Shown here: positions 9,052-16,444 of the stretch, one piece after another
How positions within the stretch are numbered: position 1 is the stretch's first letter
How the letters are laid out: every line of letters starts with the position of its first letter
Assembly (NCBI GenBank): GCA_963848355.1
Contig: CAWKDG010000001.1
Span: 868,001 to 932,000 of the forward strand
Length of the DNA: 64,000 nt
Direction: 5' to 3'
DNA from: CAWKDG01 sp963848355
GTDB lineage: Bacteria; Actinomycetota; Acidimicrobiia; Acidimicrobiales; UBA8190
Program-made: the position numbers and the translations under genes
Notes under the pieces: model-generated
Database searches by the model: none
What the model was told of the DNA's origin: nothing
The model's input: the letters and a program-made list of their open reading frames with translations, nothing else

Positions 9052-9885
9052 GTGGACCACGTCTCCCGCCCTGGCGCCGTCGTTCCCGTCGGCGACCTCC
9101 CGGCGCACGGTGCCGTCAGCATCGATCTGCCCGTGCCGGGGGTGGCGCTCGCCGTGGCCGCCCATCCCGACGACGTGGAGTTCGGATGCGGGGCGACGCT
9201 GGCCAAATGGGCGGCGAGCGGTTGTCGCATCCACCATCTGGTCCTCACCGACGGATCCAAGGGCACGTGGGTGGCCGATGACGACCTCTCGGAGCTGGTG
9301 GAACGCAGACACCGGGAGCAGCGCGACGCCGCTCGGGTGCTGGCCGGGGCAGCGAGCGACAGCGGCGGCGTCCACTTCCTCGACTGGCCCGACGGCGAGC
9401 TCGAAGCCGGCATCGTCCAACGCCGCCAGGTCTGTCAGGTGATCAGGCAGGTACGACCGGACGTGGTCCTCGGCCACGATCCATGGCGCCGGTACCGGTT
9501 GCACCCGGATCATCGCAACGCCGGCTGGCTCCTCACCGACGGCGTGGTCGCCGCACGCGACCCGAAATTCTTCCCCGATCTCTCAGAGATCCCTCACCGG
9601 CCGACGTCCATGCTCCTGTGGGAGGCGGACGAGCCCAACCACGTCGAGAACGCCCACGGGATGCTGGACATCAAGTTCGCCGCTCTGCTCGCTCACCGGA
9701 GCCAGTACCTCTCCACCATGGGAATCGGGGGCGACGATCCCGCCGGCACCGATCCGGAGGGCGACGAGCCACCGCATGACCAACTCGAAGGGTTCCGGAC
9801 CGTCGTCGAAGAACAACTCGCCGCCCACGGCCGCCTCGCCGGGATAGCGGCAGGCGAAGCCTTCCGCCTGATCACCGAGCTCTGA
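9052..9885 (+). CDS. PIG-L family (LmbE-like) deacetylase
   Basis: 277 residues. Zinc-dependent N-acetyl hydrolase family that includes MshB and Mca. The zinc motif AAHPDDVEFGCGATLAK is near residue 38, and the third zinc histidine is in LHPDHRNAGW. GTG 9052 follows the cofC stop by five bases, so the two genes are probably co-transcribed. The C-terminal part has an acidic insert near residues 225-245. The substrate could be a mycothiol precursor or conjugate, or another N-acetylglucosaminyl compound. The gene is followed by a strong hairpin. Confidence 0.85.
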   Translation: MDHVSRPGAVVPVGDLPAHGAVSIDLPVPGVALAVAAHPDDVEFGCGATLAKWAASGCRIHHLVLTDGSKGTWVADDDLSELVERRHREQRDAARVLAGAASDSGGVHFLDWPDGELEAGIVQRRQVCQVIRQVRPDVVLGHDPWRRYRLHPDHRNAGWLLTDGVVAARDPKFFPDLSEIPHRPTSMLLWEADEPNHVENAHGMLDIKFAALLAHRSQYLSTMGIGGDDPAGTDPEGDEPPHDQLEGFRTVVEEQLAAHGRLAGIAAGEAFRLITEL

Positions 9886-9945
9886 TCACACCGGCCACCG
9901 AGCCCCGCCCTCCTGCCTGGGAGACGGTCCGTGCCGGTGGCGCGA

Positions 9946-9973
9946 TACGAGGGGCCCCGAAGGGCCCCTCGTA
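9946..9973 (+). terminator. Hairpin between convergent genes, probable terminator
   Basis: A perfect 12-bp stem (TACGAGGGGCCC with its complement) closes on a four-base CGAA loop. It lies 60 bases after the PIG-L stop and 43 bases before the end of the convergent H1-like gene. No run of T follows, so it may act in both directions, or need Rho. Confidence 0.7.
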
Positions 9974-10015
9974 CGCTCACGCTTTGCACACCGCCGGGTT
10001 TGGCGGCAGGGCAAC

Positions 10016-10459
10016 TCAAGCTTTCTTGGTCACCCGCCGGCGAGCCGGAGCCCGGCGCTTCTTGACGGTGCGCGTGGCCTTCTTGGCCGGCGCCCGCTTC
10101 TTGGCAGCCTTCTTGGCCGGCGCCCGCTTGACAGCGCGCTTCTTGACGGTCCGCTTGGCCGCCTTCTTGGCCGGCGCCCGACGCTTCTTGACGGTCCGCT
10201 TGGCAGCCTTCTTCGCAGGAGCCCGCTTCTTGACAGCGCGCTTCTTGACGGTCCGCTTGGCCGCCTTCTTGGCCGGCGCCCGCTTCTTGGCAGCCTTCTT
10301 GGCCGGCGCCCGCTTGACAGCGCGCTTCTTGACGGTCCGCTTGGCCGCCTTCTTGGCCGGCGCCCGCTTGACGGTCCGCTTGGCGGTGGTCCGCTTCGCG
10401 GCCTTCTTCGCGGGAGCCCGCTTAGCCGTCTTTCTCGCTCGCTTGACTGGCATTTTCAT
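10016..10459 (-). CDS. Histone H1-like Lys/Ala/Arg-rich protein
   Basis: 147 residues made almost only of Lys, Arg, Ala, Pro, Thr and Val, in repeats such as KRAPAKKAAKRTVKK. No globular domain is visible. It looks like a free-standing version of the basic tails on actinobacterial HU proteins or bacterial H1-like proteins and should bind DNA or RNA through charge. ATG 10459 overlaps the stop of the HU gene as ATGA and has a strong AAGGAGGG site upstream, so it should be made in step with HU. The alternative that it is a frame-broken extension of the HU tail is weakened by that good ribosome-binding site. Confidence 0.8.
   Translation of the reverse strand: MKMPVKRARKTAKRAPAKKAAKRTTAKRTVKRAPAKKAAKRTVKKRAVKRAPAKKAAKKRAPAKKAAKRTVKKRAVKKRAPAKKAAKRTVKKRRAPAKKAAKRTVKKRAVKRAPAKKAAKKRAPAKKATRTVKKRRAPARRRVTKKA
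10077..10366. repeat. 104-bp exact direct repeat inside the H1-like gene
   Basis: Bases 10077-10180 and 10263-10366 are identical, 186 bases apart. Smaller units such as CTTCTTGGCCGGCGCCCG recur between and around them. The repeats keep the reading frame (186 is 62 codons), so recombination would shorten or lengthen the protein without breaking it. Confidence 0.9.
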
Positions 10460-11061
10460 GCCCTCCTTACGGCCTTCTTGGCCGATCGCTTCGCTACTTT
10501 CCTCGCCGGGGCGCGCTTGACCGGTCTTGTCGCCGGAGCCCGCCGTACGGCCTTGTTGGCCGATCGCTTCGCTGTTTTCCTCGCCGGAGCACGCTTCGCG
10601 GTTGATCTCGACGAAGCGCGCCTGACGACTTTGTCGACAGGCCTCCTGGCGGTGATTCTCGCCGGAGTCCTTCGAACTGCCTTCTTGGTCGACTTCTTGG
10701 CCGTTTTCTTGAGGGCCTTCTTGGCGGCAGGCTTCGCCGCTTTTCTGTCAGGAGTCGACGACGCCTTCAGCGCCGGCAGCGGTGCCTTCCCGTTGACGAT
10801 CCCCTTCAGGGTGCTGCCGGCGGAGAAGCGCACTCCCCTGGATGCAGCGATCTTCACGGGCTCACCGGTCTGTGGATTACGCCCCATCCGAGCACCACGC
10901 TGCGTGGGATTGAACGTGCCGAACCCGACGACGGACACACGACGACCGGCGCGCACTTCGCTCACGACGGCGTGGACCAGCGCGTTGACCGCCCCTTCGG
11001 TCTCGCGCTTCGTCAACGATGTCGCGTTGCTGATCGCGTCGATCAGGCCCGACTTGTTCAC
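10456..11061 (-). CDS. HU family DNA-binding protein with basic C-terminal tail
   Basis: 201 residues. Residues 1-90 are an HU/IHF fold: MNKSGLIDAI start, VGFGTFNPTQRGARMGRNP arm, and FSAGSTLKGIVNG. Residues 100-201 are a Lys/Arg/Ala/Pro tail with repeats such as KRAPARKTAKRS, as in mycobacterial HupB. It packs the nucleoid. The start is GTG 11061, preceded at good spacing by GGAGGAGG. A good promoter lies upstream (TTGACC, 18 bases, TTGATT in minus-strand sense). The H1-like gene follows with a four-base overlap. Confidence 0.92.
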   Translation of the reverse strand: MNKSGLIDAISNATSLTKRETEGAVNALVHAVVSEVRAGRRVSVVGFGTFNPTQRGARMGRNPQTGEPVKIAASRGVRFSAGSTLKGIVNGKAPLPALKASSTPDRKAAKPAAKKALKKTAKKSTKKAVRRTPARITARRPVDKVVRRASSRSTAKRAPARKTAKRSANKAVRRAPATRPVKRAPARKVAKRSAKKAVRRA

Positions 11062-11093
11062 CCGCCGTCCTCCTCCATGTGCGGAATCCCATC

Positions 11094-11123
11094 AATCAAA
11101 GAAGGTTTTCGCGCCAAGGTCAA
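11094..11123 (-). promoter_or_regulatory. Promoter of the HU/H1-like operon
   Basis: In minus-strand sense, TTGACC (11118-11123) and TTGATT (11094-11099) are separated by 18 bases. A GGAGGAGG ribosome-binding site lies between the -10 and the HU start. Just beyond, at 11151-11174, the 12-mer GCGCGAGGTTTC is repeated twice in tandem in the divergent control region; it could be a binding site. Confidence 0.55.
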
Positions 11124-11276
11124 GCATTGTCGCTGCTGACGGATGTTGACGCGCGAGGTTTCGCGCGAGGTTTCGCGATGGCAAATGTGTTGCAATGGAC
11201 TCGTCACGAACGTGACGGCAACGAGGCAGACGCGCGCGTTTGGACAGGAAACCCTTCGTTTGCAAGGATTTTTTTC

Positions 11277-11528
11277 ATGCAGATGCTGCCGGACGGGACC
11301 TACGACGTCATCGTCGTCGACGCTGATACGGGCGACGACGGCGACCTGCACCTCGAGGTAACAATTTCTCTCGGTCCCCGTGTCGGAGACGTGATTCGGC
11401 TGCGCGGGCGTCACGTCGAGTTCGGACGTGGGACGGCACCGAGCGAGGATCCCTACGCGCTCCTCGGTGTTCCGGGTACGCTTCGCGTCCACGCGGGACG
11501 GCCGACTTTTCGTCCGGAAACACGATGA
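11277..11528 (+). CDS. Small conserved-looking acidic protein, function unknown
   Basis: 83 residues from ATG 11277, which has AAGGA about eight bases upstream. The frame is open to 11079, but the upstream codons run through the divergent promoter region and look non-coding. The sequence begins MQMLPDGTYDVIVVDAD and has a beta-rich pattern (YDVIVVDA, HLEVTISL, GDVIRLRG), suggesting a small OB- or SH3-like barrel. I do not recognise the family. It is divergent from HU and its stop overlaps the start of the next gene as ATGA, so it is coupled to the dehydrogenase. Confidence 0.6.
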   Translation: MQMLPDGTYDVIVVDADTGDDGDLHLEVTISLGPRVGDVIRLRGRHVEFGRGTAPSEDPYALLGVPGTLRVHAGRPTFRPETR

Positions 11529-12595
11529 GACGTCCTTCCGAGACCAGTCCGTCGCCGTCGGCGAACAACACAGTGAGTGACCCTGAGAGTGGGTCACAGG
11601 GCGAAGCTGAGAGTGACGGCGCTCGGTCGGCTGTCGTCGCCGCGCCCCCGTGGGCGGCGCGCGGTCTGACCGAGATCGTCTCCTCCGGAGCACTCGCCAC
11701 AGACGTCCGCCATGTCGTCGTGGGCGACGATCCTGTCGCCCCCGACGAGGCGCGCGGGGTGCGGGTGCTGTGGCGGTACCACCTGAAGCCCGAACGAGTG
11801 GGAAGCGCCATCGACGAGCTTCCCGATCTTCGGTGGGTGCATTCCGACTACGTGGGAGTGGAGGAATTGCCCCTGCAGAAGCTGGCGGATCGGGGCGTGC
11901 TGTTGTCCAACGGCGCCGGAATCGCCGCTCGGCCCATGGCCGAATGGGTCGTTCTCGCCATCCTGTCGGCGGCCAAGGCACTCCCCCGGTTCGTGCGCCA
12001 ATCCGATGCCGGCGTCTGGGAGGTAGGGGGACCGCTGGCCCAGCTCGACGGAGCCGTGGTCCTGCTCCTGGGACTGGGCGCTGTCGGGACCCTGGTGGCG
12101 GCCATGCTCGAACCCTTCGATGTCGAGGTCCGGGCGTGCACACGACGGCCGCGATCCGACGCGCCACGTGGTGTGCACCGGATGGTGGTCGGCGACGCGT
12201 GGCGCGAGGAGCTGGCTGATGCCGACTACGTGATCTGCGCCCTTCCGCTCACGGCGGCCACGGCCAACATGATCGATGCGGCCGCCTTCAGCGCCATGAA
12301 GAGAGGGTCGTTCCTGGTCAACGTGGCGCGTGGCGGTCTCGTCGACGACGACGCCCTCGTCGCCGCGCTGGAACGTCGTCACCTCGGCGGTGCCGTTCTC
12401 GATGCGTTCCGCCAGGAGCCGCTCCCCCCAGGACACCCTCTGTGGCGGAGGCCCGACGTTCTCGCCCTTCCTCACGTCACGTGGTCGTCAGCACACACAC
12501 TCGACGACTTCAAGTGGCGATTCGCCGCTCAACTGCGGACGTGGCTCGACGGGGGCATGCCCGCCGACCTCGTCAACCTCGACGCCGGGTACTGA
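11525..12595 (+). CDS. D-isomer-specific 2-hydroxyacid dehydrogenase
   Basis: 356 residues. NAD-binding motif LLLGLGAVGTLVA near residue 180; catalytic Arg in NVARGGLVDDDAL; Glu in FRQEPLPPGHPL; His in LPHVTWSSA. The first 40 residues are Ser/Pro/Glu-rich and probably disordered. The enzyme should interconvert a 2-keto acid and a D-2-hydroxy acid, but the substrate cannot be told. The start overlaps the stop of the small gene upstream (ATGA). Confidence 0.85.
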   Translation: MRRPSETSPSPSANNTVSDPESGSQGEAESDGARSAVVAAPPWAARGLTEIVSSGALATDVRHVVVGDDPVAPDEARGVRVLWRYHLKPERVGSAIDELPDLRWVHSDYVGVEELPLQKLADRGVLLSNGAGIAARPMAEWVVLAILSAAKALPRFVRQSDAGVWEVGGPLAQLDGAVVLLLGLGAVGTLVAAMLEPFDVEVRACTRRPRSDAPRGVHRMVVGDAWREELADADYVICALPLTAATANMIDAAAFSAMKRGSFLVNVARGGLVDDDALVAALERRHLGGAVLDAFRQEPLPPGHPLWRRPDVLALPHVTWSSAHTLDDFKWRFAAQLRTWLDGGMPADLVNLDAGY

Positions 12596-12707
12596 TCCAC
12601 GTGCCCGCGCGGTGTGCCACGCGGCCCGGGACGCGCCGCGCTGTGTTCGTCCCCAGGCGCCGCCGGCCGGCCGGCCGCACCGATGACGACACCGGGTCAA
12701 CACCGAG

Positions 12708-14261
12708 ATGACGGCGGAGATGGCGGCGGCGCACCGCGTCATCCGCCAGGCGGCCGCGCGCAGCGGCGGTTGTCTGTATCTCGGTTCCGGAGCCGTCGGA
12801 CCGGTGTGGGCGCGGGCCGAACAGGCGGTTCTCGTCCTCGGGCCGCCGCGCTCGGGAAAGACCTCGGGACTGGTGGTACCGACGGTATTGAGCGCTCCGG
12901 GGGCGGTGGTGTCCACCTCCACGAAACCCGATGTGTTGCGGGCCACGGCCCGCGCCCGCGGACGGGACGGACCGTGCCTTCTCTACGACCCGAGCGGGAC
13001 GGTGGAGACACCCGTCGGAGTGGAGCGCGTGCGCTGGTCCCCCGTCACGGGCTGTGCACGCTGGGACGACGCCTTGCTGGTGGCCCGTGGTCTCGTCGGC
13101 TCGACACGAACGTCGGGCGGCCGCAGCGCCGGCGAGATCGGTGTCGACCACTGGACCGAACGCGCTCAGGCCCTGCTGGCGCCGGTGCTGCATGCGGCGG
13201 CGCTCGAGGGGGCCGAGCTCGGCACTGTCCTGTCGTGGATCGATCGGCGGCAGGCCGCTCCCGCTCTCCGCGTCCTCGATCGAGAGGGTGCCGGAATCGC
13301 CGCCGACCTCCTTGCCGGGATCGCCGCCACCGACGGACGCGAGCAGAGCGGGATCTGGTCGACCGCCTCCGGTGTCCTCGCCGCCTACCGCAGCGAGACG
13401 GCTCTCGCCACCACCGTCGCCCCGGACTTCGATCCCCGGACCTTCTGCGAGTCGTCGGCCACTCTCTACATATGCGCCACCGGACGGCACCAGGCGTTGG
13501 CCGCACCCCTCGTCGTGGGACTGCTCACCGACATCCGGGCCGCCGCCTACGCCCGCGCCGCCGCCGGGATCCCCGATCACACCAGCGCCACGGTCGGCAC
13601 CTCCGGCCCGACATCCGTCGTGCTCGCCCTCGACGAGGTGGCCAACATCGCCCCGGTACCGGACCTGCCGGCCATGGTGAGTGAAGGGGGAAGCCAGGGA
13701 GTGGCCACGCTGGCGTGCCTGCAGGACCTCTCCCAGGCACGGGGGCGGTGGGGGACGGCGGCCGAAGGGTTCCTCTCCCTCTTCGGAACCACGGTGGTGC
13801 TGCCCGGAATCGGGGACGTGCGCACCCTCGAGGCTCTCTCCGCACTGGCGGGCGAAGAAGAGGTGTCCACCCGCTCGCGCACCACGCCGGTGGTGCCGGG
13901 TGGGGGTGGGGTGGCCCGGGCCGTGGTGGACCGGGTGCTGCGGGGCGGCGGGCGGCGGGGCCCGGACCCTGTCCCCTCCGTCACCACGTCGACGGTCCTC
14001 CGCAAACGGCTCCCCGTCGATGTGGTGGCCAGGGGCCAGTCGGGCATGGCATTGGTGGTGAACGAGAAGAACACGATGGGGTGGGTGGAGCTGACCCCGT
14101 GGTTCGACAATGAGCCATGGCGGACGGCGGCGCGAGGGACCGGGCGCGAGCTGGGCGGGCTCGACGGACCGGAACGACACCCCGGACGCGAACGGGAACC
14201 GGGGGCGCTGCGCAGTCTCGCTGACGGTAGCGGTCCAGGAGAACGCGGGCTGGGGCTCTGA
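12708..14261 (+). CDS. VirD4/TraG-like coupling ATPase, orphan and soluble
   Basis: 517 residues related to type IV secretion coupling proteins. Walker A is LGPPRSGKTSGLVVPT near residue 45, Walker B is VLALDEVANIAPVPDL near residue 310, and ATLACLQDLSQARGRWG resembles the following TraG/VirD4 segment. No N-terminal membrane helices are visible, unlike classical VirD4. No relaxase or other secretion gene lies in the window, so it is an orphan here; it may be the remainder of a conjugative element or may have a chromosomal DNA-handling role next to the mutasome. The last 50 residues are low complexity. ATG 12708 is the first start; ATG 12720 is possible. Confidence 0.75.
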   Translation: MTAEMAAAHRVIRQAAARSGGCLYLGSGAVGPVWARAEQAVLVLGPPRSGKTSGLVVPTVLSAPGAVVSTSTKPDVLRATARARGRDGPCLLYDPSGTVETPVGVERVRWSPVTGCARWDDALLVARGLVGSTRTSGGRSAGEIGVDHWTERAQALLAPVLHAAALEGAELGTVLSWIDRRQAAPALRVLDREGAGIAADLLAGIAATDGREQSGIWSTASGVLAAYRSETALATTVAPDFDPRTFCESSATLYICATGRHQALAAPLVVGLLTDIRAAAYARAAAGIPDHTSATVGTSGPTSVVLALDEVANIAPVPDLPAMVSEGGSQGVATLACLQDLSQARGRWGTAAEGFLSLFGTTVVLPGIGDVRTLEALSALAGEEEVSTRSRTTPVVPGGGGVARAVVDRVLRGGGRRGPDPVPSVTTSTVLRKRLPVDVVARGQSGMALVVNEKNTMGWVELTPWFDNEPWRTAARGTGRELGGLDGPERHPGREREPGALRSLADGSGPGERGLGL

Positions 14262-14321
14262 GAGTCGCCGGACGAGCCGGCGTGATATGGCGGGACAGGG
14301 GTGGGGCGGTGACGAACGGAT

Positions 14322-14480
14322 GTCGCGAGACATAGGAGACACCTCCCCCCCACCAGCCGTCGGAGCCGTTTTCCCCTGGTCGGAGCCCTTGATGGCCGAC
14401 TGTGTGGCTCTGGCCCGGGTGAAATAGACAGACCGGTGAACCCCAGGCCAGCCCACTCGGTGTCACCCATGTCGCGCGAG
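14322..14480. mobile_element. Relic with IS481-type terminal inverted repeats
   Basis: Bases 14322-14343 and the complement of 14459-14480 match at 18 of 22 positions. GTCACCCATGTC, a sequence I associate with the ends of IS481-type elements, occurs at 14462-14473 and again at 14489-14500. Only about 115 bases lie between the inverted repeats and they hold no transposase, so this would be a gutted insertion sequence or a small non-autonomous element. Confidence 0.4.
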
Positions 14481-14544
14481 AGAAAACCGTCACCCATGTC
14501 CTGAGGGAAAACAGCCCCGACGACCTCCCGGACCCTCTGGCGGA

Positions 14545-14560
14545 TCGAACATACGTTCGG
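14545..14560 (+). promoter_or_regulatory. LexA-binding SOS box of imuA'-imuB-dnaE2
   Basis: TCGAACATACGTTCGG matches the actinobacterial/Bacillus LexA consensus (CGAAC-N4-GTTCG) in both half-sites; only the outermost base breaks the 16-base symmetry. TAGTCT directly follows (14561-14566) as a likely -10, with the imuA' ATG eight bases later. Bound LexA would cover the region between -35 and -10, so DNA damage should switch the operon on. Confidence 0.85.
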
Positions 14561-14574
14561 TAGTCTCGGAATCA

Positions 14575-15264
14575 ATGCCTCTCGTCGACGTCGCCCTCGC
14601 ATCGCGGGCCCGACCCGTGTCCTCCAGTCAGGACCAACTCCTCCCCCTGCTTCCTCCCCTCCGGGCCCTGCTGCCCCACGGCGGAGTGCAGCGGGGCACC
14701 GTCATCGCCGTCAGCGCCGGTAAGGGCTCGCCGGGGGAGACGAACACCGGGGTGGGGGGATCCGGGGGCGGCGGCGCCGGCATGCTGGCTTTCGCCCTCC
14801 TCGCCGCCGCCTCGAGCGCCGGATCATGGTGCGCGGCGGTGGGAACGGGGGACCCCGGGATCCTGGCCATCGCCGAGATGGGGGTTGACCTCGACCGTCT
14901 GGCCCTCGTCCCCTCTCCCGGGCCGGCGTGGCCGGAGGTGACCGCCATCCTGGTCGACGCCATGGACGTCGTGCTCGTGCACCCCCCGGGTCGGGTCCGG
15001 CCGGGGGTGGCGCGGCGGCTGGTCGCCCGGGCCCGACAGGAGCGGACGGTACTGGTGGTCAGAGCCGGGCCCGGGACATGGCCCGAAGGGCCCGATGTCC
15101 TGCTGACGGTGGAGGACGGGACGTGGGATGGGGTGGACAGAGGCCATGGTCACCTCCGGGGGCGGCACGTCGAGGTGGTGACCTCCGGCCGCCGGTCGGC
15201 GGGCAGGGGTGTGCGGACCGGACTGTGGCTTCCGACGGCGTCGGGTGTCGTGGCGGCGGGGTGA
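14575..15264 (+). CDS. ImuA' mutagenesis accessory protein (RecA-like)
   Basis: 229 residues. It resembles the RecA-like ImuA' group by position, length and parts such as LRALLPHGGVQRGTVIAVS (core start), LAFALLAAASSAGSWCAAVG and DVVLVHPPGRVRPGVARRL. A clear Walker A is absent; the expected loop is replaced by a Gly/Ser/Thr-rich stretch (residues 49-70), so ATP binding is doubtful. Together with ImuB and DnaE2 it should form the DNA-damage mutasome. The start is ATG 14575 just behind the SOS box; imuB follows after 13 bases. Confidence 0.8.
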   Translation: MPLVDVALASRARPVSSSQDQLLPLLPPLRALLPHGGVQRGTVIAVSAGKGSPGETNTGVGGSGGGGAGMLAFALLAAASSAGSWCAAVGTGDPGILAIAEMGVDLDRLALVPSPGPAWPEVTAILVDAMDVVLVHPPGRVRPGVARRLVARARQERTVLVVRAGPGTWPEGPDVLLTVEDGTWDGVDRGHGHLRGRHVEVVTSGRRSAGRGVRTGLWLPTASGVVAAG

Positions 15265-15277
15265 GAAGGGGGGAACA

Positions 15278-16444
15278 GTGCAGCGGGTGCTCGTGGTGTG
15301 GTGCCCCGATCTCCTGGAGGAGCAGGAGGACGGGCGCCAGGGGCGGGCCTTCGCCCGGGTGACGGGGGTGGCGGGGACGTTCTCACCCGTCGTCGAGGTG
15401 GTACGGAGCGGGGTGTGCGCCGTGGCCACCCGCGGCCCGTCGCGCTACTTCGGCGGTGACGACAGGTTCGCCCGGCTGCTCGCGGACGCCGTGGGGGAGG
15501 TCGACGGTGTGACGGCCGGGATGGGAGTGACGGTCGGGGTGGGAGTGGCTGACGGGCTGTTCGCCGCCGTCCTCGCCGCCCGGTACCCGGGGGCCGACCC
15601 GATGGTCGTCCCCCCGGGAGGGACCCCGGGGTTCCTCGCCCCCTGGCCGGTGACCACGCTGGAGCGGACCGAGCTGGCCGACCTCCTGGATCGCCTGGGA
15701 ATCCACACGCTCGGCCAGTTCGCCGCCCTCCCGGACCGGCATGTGCTCGCCCGGTTCGGCACCGACGGCGCCGCCTGCCACCGGGTGGCCCAGGGCACCC
15801 GGGGCGAGCTGCCCGGCTTCCGTCTGTCCCCCCGGAAGGGCGGGACGGCGAAGGACGAGGCGGGGAGGGACGGGGCCGGGAACGCCCCTCCCCGGCAGCC
15901 CGCATTCTGGGGCGGGGAGGCGGGCGCCGCGGCCCGGGCGGGGCGGGCGCTGGTCCGCGTCCAGCAGCTGCTCGGGCCCGAAGCGGTGGTCACCGGACAT
16001 ATCCAGGGCGGACGCGGGCCGGCCGACCGGGCCCGGGTCGTCCCCTGGTCAGGCGGGCGGAACACCGGATCGGAGCGGACCGGTACCGGTCGTCGGGGAC
16101 GTGGGCCGGGATCCCTCCCCGACCCCCCGTGGCCGGGACAGGTCCCCCCACCGGCACCGGTGGTCGTCCTCGCCCGGCCGCTGCCCGCTCAACTGGTCGA
16201 CGTCGACGGCCACCTCGTCGGTGTCGGCGGCGGGGGGATGGCCACCGCCACCCCGGCCCGGTTGTCGGTGGACGGAGGGCCGTGGACGCCGGTGACCGGG
16301 TGGGCCGGACCCTGGCCATCGGACGAACGGTGGTGGTCGGTCCCCCGGCGCCAGGCCCGGATGCAGGTCGTCACCGGTGCCGGGACCGCACATCTGCTCA
16401 CGCGCGAGCGGGGCGGCTGGTGGCTGGAGGGGACCTACGACTGA
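15278..16444 (+). CDS. imuB: ImuB, Y-family polymerase-like mutasome adaptor (short form)
   Basis: 388 residues from GTG 15278, which has AAGGGGGG upstream. The N terminus RVLVVWCPDLLEE fits ImuB; the palm acidic residues of active Y-family polymerases are not kept, as usual for ImuB. Helix-hairpin-helix-like sequence follows (LLDRLGIHTLGQFAALP). The protein is shorter than ImuB proteins I know (about 500 residues), with a Gly/Pro/Arg-rich middle (residues 185-295). The C-terminal part RLSVDGGPWTPVTGWAGPW and WWSVPRRQARMQVVT fits the conserved ImuB tail. Its 3' end overlaps dnaE2 by 68 bases. Confidence 0.82.
   Translation: MQRVLVVWCPDLLEEQEDGRQGRAFARVTGVAGTFSPVVEVVRSGVCAVATRGPSRYFGGDDRFARLLADAVGEVDGVTAGMGVTVGVGVADGLFAAVLAARYPGADPMVVPPGGTPGFLAPWPVTTLERTELADLLDRLGIHTLGQFAALPDRHVLARFGTDGAACHRVAQGTRGELPGFRLSPRKGGTAKDEAGRDGAGNAPPRQPAFWGGEAGAAARAGRALVRVQQLLGPEAVVTGHIQGGRGPADRARVVPWSGGRNTGSERTGTGRRGRGPGSLPDPPWPGQVPPPAPVVVLARPLPAQLVDVDGHLVGVGGGGMATATPARLSVDGGPWTPVTGWAGPWPSDERWWSVPRRQARMQVVTGAGTAHLLTRERGGWWLEGTYD

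Larger units (their letters stand above)
14262..14574 (+). other. Intergenic region upstream of the mutasome operon
   Basis: This 313-base gap holds the inverted-repeat relic (14322-14480), the second GTCACCCATGTC copy, and the LexA box and promoter of imuA'. No convincing gene was found; the open frame 14110-14427 is out of phase with the ATPase gene and lacks family sequence. Confidence 0.6.
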
